Assembly: GCA_017551405.1 (NCBI GenBank)
Contig: JAFZLP010000062.1
Span: forward strand, 1 to 8,016
Reading direction: 5' to 3'
Source of the DNA: Bacteroidales bacterium
Lineage (GTDB): Bacteria; Bacteroidota; Bacteroidia; Bacteroidales; UBA932
DNA length: 8,016 nt
The notes below the pieces were generated by a model. That model made no database searches. It had not been told where the DNA came from and worked only from the letters and a program-made list of their open reading frames with translations. Within the stretch, counting starts at the first letter, position 1. Every line of letters starts with the position of its first letter. Position numbers and translations under genes: made by a program. Below are positions 5,752 through 8,016 of this stretch, piece after piece.

Positions 5752-6738
5752 ATGACCATCCAAGAGGCTTTGGCGGCACACAAGCAGATTTTCATAGTGT
5801 GCGACCGCAACGTGGAAGGGTTCGCCCGCTTCCTCGGCGACTATCCCCTCCTCGCAATAGACACTTCAGAGGAGCTGAAAACCATGGACAGCGTGCTCGG
5901 CATCTGCCGCTGGCTGCTGGAACAGGGCGCGGACAGGGGCGCACTGGTGCTGGCCGCGGGCGGCGGCATCACCACCGACATGGCCGGCTTCGCCGCCTCC
6001 ATCTACAAAAGGGGCATAGACTACGCCAATATCCCCACTACGCTGCTGGCGCAGGTAGACGCCTCCATCGGAGGCAAGACCGGGGTCAACCTCGACTCGT
6101 ACAAGAACATCCTGGGCAGCTTCAGGCAGCCCGAATTCACCTATATCTTCCCCGACGTGCTCAGGTCGCTGCCCCGCCGCGAATTCCTTTCAGGCGTGGC
6201 GGAAATGCTCAAGACCTTCATTATCAAAAACGTGAACGGAGGCTATGAAAGGACGGTCCGCCTGGTCGGTGAATATGCCCGCGGCGGCGTCAACCCGGCC
6301 TGCACGGCGGAAGGGCTCACGGAGCTCTCCGCACTCATCCAGGATGCCTCAAGCGTAAAGCAGGACATCGTGGACAAGGATCCGCTCGAAAAGGGCGAAA
6401 GGCGCAAACTCAACCTCGGACACACCTGGGGGCACGCCATCGAGTGGTGGCAGAACACCGCCGCCCCGGAAGGCAGGCAATTCTCTCACGGAGAGGCGGT
6501 TGCGATAGGCATAATCCAGGCGGCACGGCGCTCCGAAGAGCTCGGCCTTGCTGAAAAGGGCCTCGCCGCCAAACTCAAGGCCGACTTCGAATCCTGCGGC
6601 CTTCCCACCCAGCTTCCCTGCCCCGAGAGCGAACTCCTCAAGGCTATGGAAAAAGACAAGAAGGCCGAAGGCGGCAAAGTCCGCTTCGTCCTTCCTGTAA
6701 AAATCGGCAAGGTGGTGGTGAAATCCCTCGCTATCTGA
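5752..6738 (+). CDS. aroB: 3-Dehydroquinate synthase
   Basis: Second shikimate enzyme: converts DAHP to 3-dehydroquinate using NAD+ and a divalent metal, usually Zn or Co, in the cytosol. It has 328 residues. The glycine-rich NAD site AAGGGITTDMAGF lies at 68-80, and IPTTLLAQVDASIGGKTGVN at 94-113. The likely metal ligands are Glu151 (GVAEMLKT), His224 (GHTWGHAIE, where most members have GHTFGHA) and His246 (SHGEAVAIG). The ATG at 5752 is used. A TTG three codons upstream (5743) falls inside the -7 box and is not credible. The N-terminus enters directly at the strand KQIFIVCDRN and lacks about 20 residues present in most family members; no upstream start in this frame is plausible because the tRNA lies there. 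The TGA overlaps the end of galM by 8 bases. Confidence 0.97.
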   Translation: MTIQEALAAHKQIFIVCDRNVEGFARFLGDYPLLAIDTSEELKTMDSVLGICRWLLEQGADRGALVLAAGGGITTDMAGFAASIYKRGIDYANIPTTLLAQVDASIGGKTGVNLDSYKNILGSFRQPEFTYIFPDVLRSLPRREFLSGVAEMLKTFIIKNVNGGYERTVRLVGEYARGGVNPACTAEGLTELSALIQDASSVKQDIVDKDPLEKGERRKLNLGHTWGHAIEWWQNTAAPEGRQFSHGEAVAIGIIQAARRSEELGLAEKGLAAKLKADFESCGLPTQLPCPESELLKAMEKDKKAEGGKVRFVLPVKIGKVVVKSLAI

Positions 6739-7825
6739 CGCTGAAAGCGTAAACGGTGTGGCTGGTGTACTTCTCGCCGGGGCGAAGGAGGGCTGACGGC
6801 CACTCCGGCTTGTTGGGGGTGTCGGGATACTTCTGGGTCTCGAGGCAGATGGCGGCGTGCTTGCCGTAAACTATGCCCTTCTTGCCGATGACCGTTCCGT
6901 CGAGGAAGTTGCCGGAATACACCTGGATGCCGGGCTCGTCGGTATACACGTCCATATTGATGCCGGTGAGCGGACTGTAGACGCTGGCTGCGACTACGCT
7001 GTCGTCGCCCTTGCCGTCCCTGTAGGTGTTGAGGCACCAGTTGTGGTCGAAGCCGCGACCGTTCCGGATCTGCTCGAAATCAAAGCTATTGATGTCCTTT
7101 CCAATCTCCACGCCGGCGCGGAAGTCCATCGGGGTGCCCTCGACAGGAAGGATTTCACCCGTTGTCATGAAGGTGGAATCAACCGGGGTGAAGCAGTCGG
7201 CGTTGATGGTGAGGATGCAGTTTTCGACGGTCATTTCCGGGTTGCCGTTCAGGTTGAAGTAGGAGTGGTTGGTCATGTTTATGACCGTAGGAGCGTCGGT
7301 AACCGCCTCATACTTAATGTCGATGGCGTTCTTCGGCGTGAGGGTATAGGTGACACGGGCGGTGACGTTGCCGGGGAAGTTGTTGTCGCCGTCGGGCGAG
7401 TCTATGCGCAGCCTGATGCTGTTTTTGGTGACCTTCTCGACCGTGTAGGGCTGATACTGCCAGCCCGTGGGGCCGCCGTGGAGGCAGTGGCCGAAGTTGT
7501 TCTGCGGCAGCTGGTACTCCTTTCCGTCGATTTCCAGATGACCGCCGCCGATGCGGTTGGCATAGCGCCCGATGGTCGCCCCGAAGTCGGTGAGGTTATA
7601 TTCGGGATGGTAGCTGATTTCGCCGTCGAAACCCAGCACCACATCCTGCATGTTGCCGTCCCTGTCGGGCACGAACACGGATACGATGCGTGCGCCGAAA
7701 GGCGTCACGACCACCTTCATCCCCGAAGCGTTCTCCAGGGTATACATTTCCTTCTGCTCTACCGAGCAGCCCGAAAAGGCAAGCGCGGCGAATACCGCCG
7801 CCAGAATCATCGATATCTTTTTCAT
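6731..7825 (-). CDS. galM: Aldose 1-epimerase (mutarotase), predicted lipoprotein
   Basis: Interconverts the alpha and beta anomers of aldoses such as glucose or galactose. It has 364 residues. An N-terminal lipoprotein signal peptide is visible: MKK, a hydrophobic stretch, then LAFSGC with the lipidated Cys at residue 20. Residues 21-26 (SVEQKE) are not the acidic run typical of surface-exported Bacteroidota lipoproteins, so a periplasm-facing anchor is more likely. The catalytic domain has GRYANR (86-91), CLHGGP with His116, TNHSYFNL with His187 (expected general acid), FDHNW with Asp260 (sugar contact) and CLETQKYPD with Glu329 (expected general base). It lies 20 bases downstream of the gene at the right edge, on the same strand, so they may be one operon. 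No Shine-Dalgarno is seen. Its stop overlaps that of aroB. Confidence 0.94.
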   Translation of the reverse strand: MKKISMILAAVFAALAFSGCSVEQKEMYTLENASGMKVVVTPFGARIVSVFVPDRDGNMQDVVLGFDGEISYHPEYNLTDFGATIGRYANRIGGGHLEIDGKEYQLPQNNFGHCLHGGPTGWQYQPYTVEKVTKNSIRLRIDSPDGDNNFPGNVTARVTYTLTPKNAIDIKYEAVTDAPTVINMTNHSYFNLNGNPEMTVENCILTINADCFTPVDSTFMTTGEILPVEGTPMDFRAGVEIGKDINSFDFEQIRNGRGFDHNWCLNTYRDGKGDDSVVAASVYSPLTGINMDVYTDEPGIQVYSGNFLDGTVIGKKGIVYGKHAAICLETQKYPDTPNKPEWPSALLRPGEKYTSHTVYAFSVR

Positions 7826-7845
7826 TTTTGATACTTAATATTTCT

Positions 7846-8016
7846 CTACTGATTAACAATCCATTCCAAAGCATTCTCCAGCGGGGTTTCAGTTACTACG
7901 TCCGGGACGATGGGGTCATCGCAGAACTGCTCGCCGGTGCGGGCAACGTCGCAGCCAGTGGTGAGGATGAGCTGGTCGCCACCGGGGAGCGGGAAAGGCT
8001 GGTTGGCCGATGCGTA
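7846..8016 (-). CDS. C-terminal end of a probable S41 (C-terminal processing) peptidase, 5' part outside the window
   Basis: The frame enters from the right edge and gives 56 residues before a TAG. It begins YASANQPFPLPGGDQLILTT and continues through GCDVARTGEQFC, then DDPIVPDV and ENALEWIVNQ. The pattern of a short substrate-pocket strand pair, then a stretch reading (D/N)PIxPDV, then a closing helix resembles the end of S41-family peptidases. No catalytic residue lies in this piece, so the family call is tentative. The stop is 20 bases upstream of galM on the same strand. Confidence 0.5.
   Translation of the reverse strand, partial: YASANQPFPLPGGDQLILTTGCDVARTGEQFCDDPIVPDVVTETPLENALEWIVNQ

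Noticed and set aside
6738..6750. A perfect five-pair hairpin (ACGCT-GAA-AGCGT) just after the aroB stop as a terminator
   Set aside because: No T run follows on the plus strand, the stem is short, and the bases encode the galM C-terminus. This is probably chance.
6857..7831. A 324-codon open frame on the plus strand opposite galM
   Set aside because: The galM catalytic residues are all present on the minus strand. The plus frame looks like antisense composition, with no motif.
1..8016. Mobile elements, CRISPR arrays, attachment sites, or integration at the tRNA
   Set aside because: I saw no transposase, integrase, spaced repeats or direct repeat of the tRNA 3' end. Genes are tightly packed and all housekeeping in type.

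Overview
The window reads as ordinary chromosomal DNA of a high-GC member of the Bacteroidota, probably Bacteroidales. The reasons are AT-rich gaps carrying TAnnTTTG-type -7 boxes (for example TATCTTTG before sufB and before the tRNA), few Shine-Dalgarno sequences, and Bacteroidota-like versions of SufB, EPSP synthase and AroC. The genus cannot be settled from the sequence alone. There is no sign of a mobile element, CRISPR array or recent transfer.

Layout from left to right. The minus strand carries the Fe-S assembly genes sufC (cut by the left edge) and sufB, read sufB then sufC, with a promoter in front of sufB that overlaps the end of aroC. Next comes aroC (chorismate synthase, minus), divergent from a small FMN nitroreductase gene (plus) across a 53-base gap in which the two candidate promoters interleave. 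The nitroreductase gene converges on, and overlaps by 15 bases, a minus-strand gene for a fused type I 3-dehydroquinate dehydratase and EPSP synthase (AroD-AroA). A tRNA-Leu(CAA) gene lies directly upstream of the fusion, and its encoded CCA touches the ATG of the fusion gene. A 45-base divergent promoter region then separates the tRNA from aroB (3-dehydroquinate synthase, plus). aroB converges on galM (minus, a predicted lipoprotein mutarotase) with an 8-base overlap. At the right edge is the C-terminal end of another minus-strand gene, probably an S41-type peptidase, 20 bases upstream of galM.

Together aroB, the aroD-aroA fusion and aroC cover steps 2, 3, 6 and 7 of the shikimate pathway. 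DAHP synthase, aroE and aroK are not here. The genes are clustered but lie on both strands and cannot form one operon. The most unusual points are the AroD-AroA fusion, the tRNA 3' end that abuts the fusion's start codon, and the chance that aroC, aroB and the fusion are all translated from leaderless or nearly leaderless mRNAs. I see no wholly new multi-gene system.
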